Below are positions 24,998 through 34,066 of a DNA stretch of 64,000 nt, piece by piece (position 1 is the stretch's first letter; every line of letters begins with the position of its first letter). The stretch spans positions 1,093,838 through 1,157,837 of the forward strand of contig NZ_JAAMOX010000001.1 in the NCBI RefSeq assembly GCF_011758565.1, read 5' to 3'. Position numbers and translations under genes: made by a program. The notes under the pieces were generated by a model. That model made no database searches, was not told the DNA's origin, and worked only from the letters and a program-made list of their open reading frames with translations. The DNA is from Lysinibacter cavernae. GTDB taxonomy: Bacteria; Actinomycetota; Actinomycetes; Actinomycetales; Microbacteriaceae.

Positions 24998-26176
24998 CTA
25001 AAAAAGCGTGGGCTGCGGCCCGAGCTCAAGTGACGGAAACACTGGACCCTCTGAGCGGCCATCCACCTGAGACATCGGTGCGGGAAGCCCAGTTCGAGGC
25101 TCGCTCGTGGCAGGCAGCATCCGCACGCGGGAGCGGCGTGCGGCCTGGAGCGCCGAGCCCTCGGCGACCGCGGCCGAATCGAGGGCGCGCGAACGCACCC
25201 CACCGGTTGCCGGATCTTCGAGTCCGCGCCGCAGCCCGTGCGAGGCGATAAGCGGCTTGATACGTGCCGCGAGCCAGCGGCGATACCCCTCTGGCGCGTA
25301 CGCAGCGGCACCGGGAAAGAGGCGGGCGTAGAGCCCGATGAGTTCGGGGTGAGTATGGCGCAGCCATTCCAAAAACCACGGTTTGACGCCTGGCCGAAGG
25401 TGCAGCGCCGTATACAACACGCTTGTGGCGCCGGCAGCTTTGATTCGGCTGAGAGCATCGTCGAGATGCTCGGCGCTGTCGGTGAGCCCCGGCAAGATCG
25501 GCATCATAAACACCGAACAGTTGAGACCGGCGTCGGTTGCGGCGCGCACCGTCGCGAGCCGCGCGGCTGCAGTTGGAGTGCCTGGTTCGATGGAGCGCTG
25601 CAGCTCAGGATCAAAGATGGCAATAGACATGGCGATATCGACAGGCACCTGCTGTGACGCCTCAACAAGTTTGGGAATATCTCGGCGCAAGAGCACGCCT
25701 TTTGTGAGCACCGACAGTGGGGTGCCTGAGCCAGCGAGCGCGTCGATGATGCCGGGCATGAGCTGATACTTGCCCTCAGCCCGCTGATACGGGTCAGTGT
25801 TGGTGCCAAGCGCAACGGGATGCCGACCCCACGATGCTTTACGCACCTCACGTTCCAAGACCTCAGCCACATTGACCTTCACCACGACCTGCGTATCAAA
25901 ATCTTTGCCGGCATCAAAGTCGAGGTACGTGTGCGTTGGGCGGGCAAAGCAGTAGACGCACGCGTGAGAGCAGCCACGGTAGGGGTTGACGGTCCAGCCG
26001 AAGGGCATGCTCGACTGACCTGGGACTCGATTGAGCGCACTCTTTGCCAAAATCTCGTGGAAGGTGACCCCGGCAAATTCGGGCGTTTGCACGCTGCGGA
26101 CCAGATTATTGAGGGTCGCGAGCCCCGGCAGCGCGTTGTCTTGCTCTGCTGTTGTTGACTGCGCATTCCATCTCAT
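24998..26176 (-). CDS. Rv2578c-family radical SAM protein
   Basis: A 392-residue radical SAM enzyme. The cluster motif CxxxCxxC is C69, C73, C76 in GCSHACVYCFAR, followed by a half-barrel resembling SplB-type proteins (NTDPYQRAEGKYQLMPGIIDAL). The C-terminal 60 residues are variable and basic. The name follows the mycobacterial family; its reaction is not known. The gene faces the alkylation-repair operon and is preceded by a near-perfect LexA box, which suggests DNA-damage control. Confidence 0.88.
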   Translation of the reverse strand: MRWNAQSTTAEQDNALPGLATLNNLVRSVQTPEFAGVTFHEILAKSALNRVPGQSSMPFGWTVNPYRGCSHACVYCFARPTHTYLDFDAGKDFDTQVVVKVNVAEVLEREVRKASWGRHPVALGTNTDPYQRAEGKYQLMPGIIDALAGSGTPLSVLTKGVLLRRDIPKLVEASQQVPVDIAMSIAIFDPELQRSIEPGTPTAAARLATVRAATDAGLNCSVFMMPILPGLTDSAEHLDDALSRIKAAGATSVLYTALHLRPGVKPWFLEWLRHTHPELIGLYARLFPGAAAYAPEGYRRWLAARIKPLIASHGLRRGLEDPATGGVRSRALDSAAVAEGSALQAARRSRVRMLPATSEPRTGLPAPMSQVDGRSEGPVFPSLELGPQPTLF

Positions 26177-26184
26177 GAACCCAT

Positions 26185-26200
26185 TCGAACATACATTCGA
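26185..26200. promoter_or_regulatory. LexA (SOS) box upstream of the radical SAM gene
   Basis: TCGAACATACATTCGA matches the actinobacterial SOS box TCGAAC-N4-GTTCGA with one mismatch, and the spacer ATAC fits the RNRY of the Gram-positive consensus. It ends 8 bases before the ATG at 26176. A second, overlapping perfect palindrome ACATTCGAATGT spans 26193-26204. LexA bound here would block the promoter or the start region. Confidence 0.75.
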
Positions 26201-26211
26201 ATGTTAAGCAA

Positions 26212-26940
26212 TTATGACCGAGGTGAGCCTGGGCCCTTCGGAACATTCTTCCCTGGCCGATACGACGAAACGGTCGGGTCTCCTGCGATCCAGAACCGCC
26301 AAGGATACTCGAACGACCCGGCGGTTCCGCTCACCCCAACACGGGGACCAGAGGCGACAGCACCGCCAGCATTGGTCACATAAGCGGGGTCGAGCCGCAC
26401 CGAAACGATGTCGCCAGCGATGGCATCCGTGCCGTTATGGATGTGATGGAACAGCCCAAGCGCCTGCGCCAGCCGGCCGGGCCCGCGTGCCAGGTCGCGG
26501 GGCGCGGCACCAGGTATCCGGCGAGCGCGTGCAATCTCAATGCCGTCAACGATCTCAGCCGCCCGCAAGAGCACTCCAGACGCCATACCCGCTGGAGAGC
26601 AGACGAGGTTGGCCGCACTGTGGATACCGTATGACTGATAGACGTAAACGTGTCCAGGTTCGCCAAACATGACCCTATTACGCGGAGTTTGGCCCATCCG
26701 TGCGTGCGAGCCGGGATCCGGGCGGCTTCCTGTGCCGAGCCCGTGATAGGCCTCTACCTCGGTGATCCGGGCAGTGACGGTCCCTTGCCCTTGGATGCGG
26801 GTCGTGACAAACGCCCCAAGCAGCTGCGGCGCAACAACAAGGGCGTCGCGTTCGAAAAACTCGCGATCGACGCCGATATGGCGATGGCGGTCGGCATTGA
26901 CGACACGCTCGGCACCCGCATCCTGCTCGCGACGACTCAC
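26212..26940 (-). CDS. DNA-3-methyladenine glycosylase, Aag/MPG family
   Basis: A 242-residue protein of the AAG fold, unrelated to Tag. Family motifs are visible: FFERDALVVAPQLLGA, ITEVEAYHG, PGHVYVYQSYGIHSAANLVC and LARGPGRLAQALG. It removes 3-methyladenine, 7-methylguanine and hypoxanthine from DNA. The GTG start overlaps the stop of the hydrolase gene (GTGA). Its stop lies 11 bases from the LexA box region, so an independent radical SAM promoter is likely downstream. Confidence 0.93.
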   Translation of the reverse strand: MSRREQDAGAERVVNADRHRHIGVDREFFERDALVVAPQLLGAFVTTRIQGQGTVTARITEVEAYHGLGTGSRPDPGSHARMGQTPRNRVMFGEPGHVYVYQSYGIHSAANLVCSPAGMASGVLLRAAEIVDGIEIARARRIPGAAPRDLARGPGRLAQALGLFHHIHNGTDAIAGDIVSVRLDPAYVTNAGGAVASGPRVGVSGTAGSFEYPWRFWIAGDPTVSSYRPGKNVPKGPGSPRS

Positions 26941-27776
26941 GAGCGCTGCCCCACCTCGGCGTGCTCGTGGAGAAACGGCCGGATAAGTTCAATAACGGGC
27001 TCGGCCGGTCCGAGCGTTGAGCCGTGGTTGCGCCCCTGCAAGACTTCGCAGCGAGCTCCCATCACCGTCGCGGCATGCACGGAGTGTTCGAGCCGAGGGT
27101 GGTCATGTTCGCCAACGATCCACAGCGCTGGAGTGTGGATACGCCTGAGCTCATCATCGCTCAGCCCAGGTTCGTCGTCGCTCCGCTCAAAGTAGGCTGC
27201 GAGCGCGAGTGGGTCGTTGCGCTCAAACACTCCCCTGGTTGAGGCGTCGAGCGGCCGCCCAGCGTGTTCTTGCCAGCCTTCGATAAACGCGCTCATCCCA
27301 CCGACCCTCAGCGCTTCGAGATAATCAGGAAAAAAGAGTTTGCCAACTTGGCCACGCATCGGCGCGCTTGAACCGCCGAGCATGACGGCGCTCAAGAGCC
27401 GTTCGGGCGAGGCGGCAGCGAGCTCGAGGGCGAGGCGCGCGCCAACCGAGTAGCCGATGAGGTGCACTGGATGCCCGGGCGACACCGCATCAATCACGGC
27501 TTCAAGGTCACCAAGGAAGCGCTCGCGAGAGTAGCTGTCAACCGTGTGGGGTCGGTCGCTCTGCCCGTGCCCTCGCAGGTCGATAGTGGCAACTCGATAT
27601 TCGTCGCGAAGGGCCCGCACGTAGCCAAGGCCACGCCAGCTGGCTTTGCTCAGGCCGGAACCATGCACAAAGAGGACGGTTTCGCGGTGGCGGGATGTTG
27701 CTTCTGCAGTACCGTCGTCGACTTCGTAGGCGATACGAACGTTGTCGCTTGGGTTACTCGCAAATCCTCTGGTCAT
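26937..27776 (-). CDS. Alpha/beta hydrolase
   Basis: A 279-residue alpha/beta-fold hydrolase. The oxyanion HG is at 38-40, the nucleophile S110 lies in GYSVG, and the acid/histidine pair is in VGEHDHPRLEH and GRNHGSTLGPAEPV. The ATG at 27776 is chosen over a GTG two codons upstream because GGAT lies 8 bases before it. It precedes the Aag gene with a 4-base overlap, so the two are co-transcribed. Substrate not known. Confidence 0.87.
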   Translation of the reverse strand: MTRGFASNPSDNVRIAYEVDDGTAEATSRHRETVLFVHGSGLSKASWRGLGYVRALRDEYRVATIDLRGHGQSDRPHTVDSYSRERFLGDLEAVIDAVSPGHPVHLIGYSVGARLALELAAASPERLLSAVMLGGSSAPMRGQVGKLFFPDYLEALRVGGMSAFIEGWQEHAGRPLDASTRGVFERNDPLALAAYFERSDDEPGLSDDELRRIHTPALWIVGEHDHPRLEHSVHAATVMGARCEVLQGRNHGSTLGPAEPVIELIRPFLHEHAEVGQRS

Positions 27777-27830
27777 GGTCACGATCCAAGGGTACCTGTC
27801 GTATCTGCGGACGCCAGTAGGCTTAATCCT

Positions 27831-28919
27831 GTGTCAGATCCAGTTGCCCCAGCCCTCATCGCCATTGTTCTTGGCGTTGGCCTCGCCATTGTGTTGCTCG
27901 TGCCGTTTGTGGCTGTGAGCTATCGCCGGAGGGGTAAGACGGGGGCCTGGTGGATGCTTGGCTGGTTCGCCCTGCTCGTCTACGTCGTCGCACTCTGGGC
28001 GTATACGCTGCTGCCGCTTCCCTCTGACAGCTACGCCTGCGTTGGCACCCAGCTCGTACCGTTTGCCTCGCTCGCCGACGCGCAAACGTACCCACACGCA
28101 TCCATTGGCGAACTGCTTCGGAACCCGGCCATCCAACAGGTTGTACTCAACATCGCATTATTTGCGCCGCTCGGGTTTCTGCTGCGCAGCATGTTCCGCA
28201 GGGGCATCATCGTCGCCACCGTTGGCGGATTTGGTGCCTCGCTTCTGATCGAACTCACGCAGCTCACTGGCGTGTGGGGCATTTTCCCGTGCGCGTACCG
28301 GCTGTTCGATGTGGACGATCTCATGGCAAACACGCTCGGGGCCCTCATCGGATCACTCGTCGCCCTCGTCGTTGTCAGGCGAAGGAACACCTCACAGGTG
28401 GCTGCAACCCCGAGACCAGTCACGGCCGGCAGGCGTCTGCTTGGGATGCTGTGCGACGTGCTCATCGTTGGCATCCTCGGTTCGGTACTTGCCGTAGGCT
28501 TCCGCGCGGTCGAGTTGTATCTACTCGGCATCCCCTTTGACCGTCTCAACACGACGGTCGAGACCTGGCTCGCAGTTGGCGTCCCCCTCGCCGCGCAGCT
28601 CGCCTCGGTACTTATTACCGGCTCAACTCTTGGCGAGCACGTGGTACTCCTGAGGGGGCGCGCGGCCGGCCTTCCACCCGTTCTTGGCCGTCCCCTTCGC
28701 TTTGTCTTTGGGATTGGCGGCTACGGCATCCTGAGCGCGTCGCTTTTCCCGTCAAGCGCACTCTTGCTGGTTATCCTGTGTACGGCGACCCTCATCACGC
28801 TGTGGGCGTCAAAGAACCACAGGGGCCTCGCCTGCGTCCTCTCAGGGATGACGGTTGTTGATGCGCGTGGCACCATTGATGAAGACACCAGCGAGCAGGT
28901 TACGAAGCTGTCGAACTAA
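27831..28919 (+). CDS. VanZ-RDD membrane protein
   Basis: A 362-residue membrane protein: an N-terminal VanZ-like domain (residues about 1-180, with NPAIQQVVLNIALFAPLGFLLRSMF and RLFDVDDLMANTLGALIG) and a C-terminal RDD domain (about 200-330). VanZ-like domains are linked to cell-envelope or teicoplanin tolerance; RDD domains to transport-like functions. The GTG at 27831 is the first plausible start after the divergent hydrolase. It converges on the shikimate kinase gene with a 4-base overlap of stops. Confidence 0.8.
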   Translation: MSDPVAPALIAIVLGVGLAIVLLVPFVAVSYRRRGKTGAWWMLGWFALLVYVVALWAYTLLPLPSDSYACVGTQLVPFASLADAQTYPHASIGELLRNPAIQQVVLNIALFAPLGFLLRSMFRRGIIVATVGGFGASLLIELTQLTGVWGIFPCAYRLFDVDDLMANTLGALIGSLVALVVVRRRNTSQVAATPRPVTAGRRLLGMLCDVLIVGILGSVLAVGFRAVELYLLGIPFDRLNTTVETWLAVGVPLAAQLASVLITGSTLGEHVVLLRGRAAGLPPVLGRPLRFVFGIGGYGILSASLFPSSALLLVILCTATLITLWASKNHRGLACVLSGMTVVDARGTIDEDTSEQVTKLSN

Positions 28920-29479
28920 CCCATAAGCGCGAGGCTGATGCGCTGAACCAGTTCGTCGACGGAACCGGTGCTCGCGTCAAACCGCAGCGTTGCACTCTCT
29001 TCATACAGGTGCCTGCGTTCGTCAGCAATACGCTGCCACTGGGCCGCAACATCGCCGGTCAGCAACGGGCGGTCCGGCTGACCAAGCAGCCGAGGCAGAA
29101 CAAACTCGAGCTCCGTATCAAGCCACACAACAGTGTGCTTGGCAATCAACGCCCTGGTATCCGGGTTCAGGATTGCTCCGCCGCCAACCGAAAGCACGTA
29201 TGGCCCGTCAAACGGCGGCCGAGCAAGAATATCGGCGACAATAATGGCCTCGCGTTCACGAAACGCAATCTCGCCGTGCTCGGCGAAAAATGCTGGAATG
29301 CTGCCAAATCGCTCAACAAACACGGCATCGCTGTCAACAAAACCGATATCACGGCTGTGCGCAAAGGCCTGGCCGATTGCGGATTTCCCGACACCAGTTG
29401 GGCCGATAAACACGATCGCTTTGTGGCGATCGTCAGATGGCTGAGAGCCGTTGTTGACGGTCGTGTCATTGATACTCAT
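28916..29479 (-). CDS. aroK: Shikimate kinase family protein
   Basis: A 187-residue P-loop kinase with the shikimate kinase motif set: Walker A GPTGVGKS at 26-33, DSD, FREREA, SVGGGAI, lid DRPLL and ERRHLYEESA. It phosphorylates shikimate on the 3-OH in the aromatic pathway. No other aro genes are adjacent, so it may be the stand-alone or a second copy. The N-terminal 20 residues are a polar extension. Confidence 0.82.
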   Translation of the reverse strand: MSINDTTVNNGSQPSDDRHKAIVFIGPTGVGKSAIGQAFAHSRDIGFVDSDAVFVERFGSIPAFFAEHGEIAFREREAIIVADILARPPFDGPYVLSVGGGAILNPDTRALIAKHTVVWLDTELEFVLPRLLGQPDRPLLTGDVAAQWQRIADERRHLYEESATLRFDASTGSVDELVQRISLALMG

Positions 29480-29595
29480 GGTGTGCTTCTTCCCGTGGGA
29501 GTCAAGCGAATCGTTGCGATGTTCTGCACGGGGACGACGCGCGCACGCGACCGCATCCCCCGCAAAACCCTAGCAGGGCCACGTGCCAAGCACTC

Positions 29596-30174
29596 CTACG
29601 GGCGAACCGGTCGAACGAGCGTCCTTGCGGCCTCGCGAACAGCGCTCGTCGCAAGATCGAGAGGTTCGACACCGGAAAGGCTCAGCGGCGACCGCTCGCT
29701 TCTTGGCACAAAGATCGCGATATTGGTCCACAACGGCGATTGAATCGACCACCAGGAAACGCCGGTCCAGGCGGTGGTGCCGTCCGCCTCACGCTCAGCA
29801 ACGATGCGCTCGGCAACCCCGTGCGTGTAGCCACGGTTACGCGCAACAAGCTGGCTTGGCCGAATATTGCGTTTGGCGAGCTGGCTGGCGTCATCAAGAT
29901 CAAGGATGCGCGTGGCATCCGGAAGCGAGAAGGTCGCGAGTGCTCGTCGCGCTCCTGGCAGGGGCGGAAACTCAAACATGCCCTCGCTCCACTGCGGGAG
30001 GTCGCCGAAGATTTCGCCGATCGCACCGTCTGGCGTTGTTGAGAGATACCACGTGTCGTAGAGCGTTGGGTTGTCCCAGCGCCCGGCACCCTGTGGGTGG
30101 TGGAGGTACGTTGGATGCCCAGGCTCGCCGATCTTGGCATTCGGAAGGTAGGGAACGACCCTATAGAGCTGCAT
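29596..30174 (-). CDS. RES-domain toxin (MbcT-like)
   Basis: A 192-residue RES-domain protein. The name-giving residues are visible: R32 in GRWDNP, E54 in GEIFGD and S143 in WWSIQSP. RES toxins break down NAD+ and are held in check by a partner antitoxin. The gene lies 20 bases downstream of the Xre-type antitoxin gene, in the usual antitoxin-first order. No sign of decay. Confidence 0.88.
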   Translation of the reverse strand: MQLYRVVPYLPNAKIGEPGHPTYLHHPQGAGRWDNPTLYDTWYLSTTPDGAIGEIFGDLPQWSEGMFEFPPLPGARRALATFSLPDATRILDLDDASQLAKRNIRPSQLVARNRGYTHGVAERIVAEREADGTTAWTGVSWWSIQSPLWTNIAIFVPRSERSPLSLSGVEPLDLATSAVREAARTLVRPVRP

Positions 30175-30194
30175 AGTGAATCCGGTGTCTACGC

Positions 30195-30614
30195 CTAGGC
30201 GTAGGCGCCAGCCAGCGCGCCATCGAGCGCCTCGATTACTTCAGCAGCCCCGCTGCTGCGGAGCACGTCGATCGGCCGCGCCCCGCCGAGGAAGCTGTTG
30301 TGGCCTTCGAGCCACTGCAGCGCGACGGCCGGGGGCCAGACCTGTGATGCCCGAGCAAGCACGTAATCGAGATCGATGAGTTCGCGACCTGACTGCGGGC
30401 TCGGTACTTCTTTGCCGCTGCGCCAGCGACTCGGCTGGCTCGGCGATACGTTGAGGAGGTCGGCGAGTGCCTTGTTGCTGCCGAGGATGCCAATGAGAAA
30501 CTCGGTGCGCTCCTGCGCGGCATGCAGTGGAAACACGTTGGTGGCGCGTGGCCTGACCGCGGTGACGGTTGCGAGGGGCTGCGACAAAGATGCCGACGTT
30601 CGTGAACTGGCCAT
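30195..30614 (-). CDS. Xre/MbcA-type antitoxin
   Basis: A 139-residue antitoxin of the MbcA/ParS (DUF2384) type. A helix-turn-helix is at about residues 48-72 (NKALADLLNVSPSQPSRWRSGKEVP), followed by the toxin-binding C-terminus (ALQWLEGHNSFLGGARPIDVL). It neutralises the downstream RES toxin and very likely represses the operon through the twin palindromes at 30631-30660. Confidence 0.87.
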   Translation of the reverse strand: MASSRTSASLSQPLATVTAVRPRATNVFPLHAAQERTEFLIGILGSNKALADLLNVSPSQPSRWRSGKEVPSPQSGRELIDLDYVLARASQVWPPAVALQWLEGHNSFLGGARPIDVLRSSGAAEVIEALDGALAGAYA

Positions 30615-30630
30615 ACCAATAGGATACGCC

Positions 30631-30660
30631 CAACGATTTCATTGCGCAACGATTCCGTTG
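30631..30660. promoter_or_regulatory. Twin operators of the toxin-antitoxin operon
   Basis: Two palindromes of form CAACG-N4-CRTTG lie at 30631-30644 (CAACGATTTCATTG, one mismatch) and 30647-30660 (CAACGATTCCGTTG, perfect). Their centres are 16 bases apart and the nearer one ends 17 bases upstream of the antitoxin start, where an autorepressor would act. Confidence 0.68.
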
Positions 30661-31061
30661 GGCAAGAAATGCGATTTTACGTGCGGTTTTTCCCAATTGA
30701 CCAACCAAACACGCCCGCACACGCCCAAAGCCATCGAGCTCGGGCTCATGCCGCAAGCCACCGTTAACACCGTAACGCGGAAGAAATTCCCCGTAATATT
30801 GGTGTCCTTTCGCCGAGCGAATCCCCTAAACTAATCGAATGTCCGTTTACCTCACCTCTCGCCGCCACGTTGACCTCTGTCGACTGCGCAGCTCCTTGTG
30901 ACCGGCTTTACGCCCGCTCACCGCAGTTAATTCTTGGCACAGATCCTGAGCCACGCTGCGACACCCTGAGCATCCGCTTCCTGCAACACCAGTACTGAGT
31001 CATCCCCCACACTCGGCATTATTTTGCGAGCCAACGACTCAATAAACGAAAGACACTCTTG
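30661..31061. other. Intergenic region between TA module and symporter
   Basis: About 400 bases divergently upstream of both flanking genes with no convincing ORF, repeat or structured RNA. It must carry the symporter promoter; TAAACT around 30830 is a possible -10, but no good -35 was found. Confidence 0.4.
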
Positions 31062-32483
31062 ATGACATCCTCATCGTCTGCTGCGCCGACCGCAGCCCAA
31101 AAGACACGCAAACTCCCCCGTTGGGCAACCTCCTTCGGCCCGCAGATCACCATCGCACTCGTGCTCGGCGTGATCGTTGGCCTCATCGCCCGCGAAATGG
31201 GCATGGACGGCGAAGGACCAAACTGGCTTACCGGCACACTCAGCACCATCGGCGGTGCCTACGTGTCGCTCCTCCAGGTCATGGTTGCCCCGCTCGTCTT
31301 CACCGCAGTCGTCAGCTCGATCTCAAATCTCAGTAAAGTCTCAAATGCAGCCCGCCTTGCCACGCAGACCATCATCTGGTTTGCCATCACGGCGCTCATC
31401 GCTGTCGCCATCGGAATCGCCATCGGCATCATCGCCCAGCCTGGAGGCAGCGCCTCTGTTGAGATGTCAGATGCGGCGGCGCCGTCAAAGACCGGTTCGT
31501 GGTGGGCCTTCTTCACGAGCCTCGTGCCTCAGAACATCCTCGGACTCGGCGCCTCAACTATGGTGACCGAAACGGACGGCATTCTTGCGGGAACCACAAG
31601 CCTCCGAGTCAACGTTCTCCAGCTGCTTGTCATCGCCATTGCCATCGGCATCGCGGCCCTCAAGGTTGGCGAAAAAGCCCAGCCGTTCCTTCGCCTCAAC
31701 GAGTCAGCCCTCGCGGTTGTGCAGAAGGTTCTCTGGTGGGTCATCCGCCTCGCCCCCATCGGAACGCTTGCGCTGATCGGAAACGCCGTTGCCAGCTACG
31801 GATGGGAAGCGCTCGGCAAGCTCGGCGTCTTCAGCATCTCCATCTACGTTGGTCTCGCCATTGTCATGTTTGTGGTCTACCCACTGCTCGCCCGCGTGCA
31901 CGGCCTGTCAATCGGAAGGTTCTTCTCCGGCGTATGGCCTGCCGTGCAGCTCGGATTCGTCTCGCGCTCGTCGCTCGGAACCCTTCCGCTCACGCAGCGC
32001 GTCACCGAACGCAACCTTGGCGTTCCGCGTGAGTACGCATCCTTCGCCGTGCCCCTCGGCGCCACAACAAAGATGGACGGCTGCGCCGCGATCTACCCGG
32101 CAATCGCCGCGATCTTCATCGCCCAGTTCTACGGCATTGATCTCACGATCTCGCAGTACCTGCTCATCGCGCTCGTCTCGGTGCTCGGCTCGACCGCAAC
32201 CGCAGGCACCACGGGAGCAACCGTGATGCTCACGCTGACCCTGTCAACGGTCGGCCTCCCCCTTGAGGGCGTTGGACTCCTGCTCGCGGTTGAGCCCATC
32301 ATCGACATGGGACGCACCGCACTCAACGTCGCCGGCCAGGCGCTCGTCCCAACGATCGTGGCAAAGCGTGAGGGCATCCTCAACGAAGAGCTCTACAACG
32401 CTCCCCGCAACGGCAACCCGTTTGCCGATGAGGACCTCATCCACGAGGCAGACCCAACCGAGCACGAGCCAGCGGCTCGCTAG
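31062..32483 (+). CDS. Dicarboxylate/amino acid:cation symporter (DAACS family)
   Basis: A 473-residue SLC1-type symporter with eight or so membrane segments and two re-entrant hairpins. Family signatures: SRSSLGTLP (HP1 serine-rich stretch), ATTKMDGCAAIYPA and TAGTTGA (HP2), and the late EPIIDMGRTALNV motif binding substrate carboxylate. It imports C4-dicarboxylates, glutamate or aspartate with Na+ or H+. ATG at 31062 chosen over the TTG just before it. A perfect hairpin separates it from the convergent MFS gene. Confidence 0.92.
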   Translation: MTSSSSAAPTAAQKTRKLPRWATSFGPQITIALVLGVIVGLIAREMGMDGEGPNWLTGTLSTIGGAYVSLLQVMVAPLVFTAVVSSISNLSKVSNAARLATQTIIWFAITALIAVAIGIAIGIIAQPGGSASVEMSDAAAPSKTGSWWAFFTSLVPQNILGLGASTMVTETDGILAGTTSLRVNVLQLLVIAIAIGIAALKVGEKAQPFLRLNESALAVVQKVLWWVIRLAPIGTLALIGNAVASYGWEALGKLGVFSISIYVGLAIVMFVVYPLLARVHGLSIGRFFSGVWPAVQLGFVSRSSLGTLPLTQRVTERNLGVPREYASFAVPLGATTKMDGCAAIYPAIAAIFIAQFYGIDLTISQYLLIALVSVLGSTATAGTTGATVMLTLTLSTVGLPLEGVGLLLAVEPIIDMGRTALNVAGQALVPTIVAKREGILNEELYNAPRNGNPFADEDLIHEADPTEHEPAAR

Positions 32484-32573
32484 CCGGACGCTGCTTCGGT
32501 CAGCGGCGACATAACATCTCGCCACGACAAGAGACCGTCACCCACCCATCACCAGGCAATCCAGATCAGATGT

Positions 32574-32617
32574 GACGCAAGAGTTCCTTCCCTGCAAGGG
32601 GAAGGAACTCTTGCGTC
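32574..32617. terminator. Bidirectional terminator
   Basis: A perfect 19-bp stem (32574-32592 pairing with 32599-32617) with a 6-base loop lies between the convergent symporter and MFS genes. The stem begins GACGCAAGAG and is mirrored by CTCTTGCGTC; a T-rich tail follows on the plus strand. Confidence 0.9.
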
Positions 32618-32638
32618 CATTCTGTTTGGTGTGGTGAC

Positions 32639-33910
32639 TCAGCGCACGGAGCGAACGCGCGAAACCGCGAGGGCGCCTGCCAGCGCAAAAAGGCTCGCCA
32701 TGATGTAAAGGCCCTGGAATCCAGCGACCATCGCCACCACGATCGCCCCGAGTAACGGGGCAAGGGCTTGCGGAACGGCCGTCGCGATGTTCATGATGCC
32801 AAGGTCTTTGCCGCGAGTTTCGGGGTCGGGAAGCACCTGGGTTGCGAGGGCCTGGTCGACAGCGAGGAAGCATCCATAGCCAGCGCCAAACATGGCAGAC
32901 GAGACCATCCCTACCTCAAGCGATGGGAAAAACACCAGCAGCAGCGCACCGAGGGCCTGCAACGCGGATGAGGCAAAGACAAATAGTTTTCGCCGCTCTA
33001 ACCTGTCTGACCACGCCCCCATCATGAGCGCCGAAACCACCACAAACACGGTATAGATCAGCAGCAAAATAAACATGTGATCTTCGGAGTTCTTGTCGTT
33101 CAGTCCAAACGCCAAGAAATAGAGCGTCAGCGACGTACTGAACGCATTGCCGAAGTTCACGAGCACGCGGCTGAGCAGCGTCCAGCCGAAGTCCGGGTAT
33201 TTGCGCGGGCTAATCCAGAGGTCGCTGAGGATGCCCCGCACGGTGAGTGGCTTGCGCTGCGCCTTCGTGAGCACGGCATCCGGGACCCACAAGAAAGGGG
33301 CAACAAGGATGATGAGCAGGACACCAACCGCCGCGTACCCCATGAACGTTCCGACAAACAGGGTCAGCGCGAGCAGAATACCAAGCACCGCACCAACCGC
33401 CTGCGGCGCACTCAGCCAGCCAGAAACGTACCCTCGCTGGTTGACCGGCACCTGATCGCTAATCGTTGCGGTGAGCGCCGACGTGAGCACACAAAATCCG
33501 GTGAGCGACAGACACCAAAAGATGCCGATGCCAACCATGGTCGTTTGGAGCCCGAGGACAAAGAGCCCGGCACCAAAGAGAAGGGCGCCGGAGGCGATCC
33601 ATGGCCGGCGGCGCCCGAATCTGCTCGTCGTGCGGTCAGACAGTGCGCCCGTCAGAGGGAATGCCACAAGCGCACACAGTCCGGCCAGGCCAGAGACAAC
33701 GCCAAAGGCCACAACGTTATCAACCCAGTAATCGGTTTTGAGCTGTTCCTGGACTTGGGTTGGCAGCAAGAGTTGGATAGGCGTCAGCTGCGCCATCCAC
33801 ACCCCAAGCCATGCCATCGCGAACAGGGCGATCCAGCGCCCGCTCACCCGACGGGTTGGCTCTGCAAAGACCGCGGTGGTTTCGATACTTGTCGTTGCTG
33901 CGTGCGTCAT
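32639..33910 (-). CDS. MFS transporter, sugar-porter-like
   Basis: A 423-residue membrane protein with 12 predicted helices. The motif GALSDRTTSRFGRRRPW after TM2 and GAWSDRLERRK in the second half are typical of GPH/sucrose-type MFS sugar transporters. ATG at 33910 has GAGG upstream; the longer frame to 33943 is not needed. Substrate unknown. A TetR-like palindrome lies about 40 bases upstream of the start. Confidence 0.86.
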   Translation of the reverse strand: MTHAATTSIETTAVFAEPTRRVSGRWIALFAMAWLGVWMAQLTPIQLLLPTQVQEQLKTDYWVDNVVAFGVVSGLAGLCALVAFPLTGALSDRTTSRFGRRRPWIASGALLFGAGLFVLGLQTTMVGIGIFWCLSLTGFCVLTSALTATISDQVPVNQRGYVSGWLSAPQAVGAVLGILLALTLFVGTFMGYAAVGVLLIILVAPFLWVPDAVLTKAQRKPLTVRGILSDLWISPRKYPDFGWTLLSRVLVNFGNAFSTSLTLYFLAFGLNDKNSEDHMFILLLIYTVFVVVSALMMGAWSDRLERRKLFVFASSALQALGALLLVFFPSLEVGMVSSAMFGAGYGCFLAVDQALATQVLPDPETRGKDLGIMNIATAVPQALAPLLGAIVVAMVAGFQGLYIMASLFALAGALAVSRVRSVR

Positions 33911-33947
33911 ACGCCCCTCGCTCACGCCGGTGTGAAAAAACAAGTGC

Positions 33948-33959
33948 GACCGCTCGGTC
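33948..33959. promoter_or_regulatory. Possible TetR-type operator upstream of the MFS gene
   Basis: GACCGCTCGGTC is an inverted repeat (GACCG-N2-CGGTC) of the shape bound by many TetR-family repressors. No TetR gene is adjacent, so the regulator would act from elsewhere. Confidence 0.35.
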
Positions 33960-34066
33960 AGCGGGGGCTGGCTGGGCTTCGTACGGGTAGTGACTACCTA
34001 GTGTGAGTAAATCGGATGCGAGGGTGTGTGCGCAAGGGGCAAATTATCCGGCCCGGCTTAATGCCC

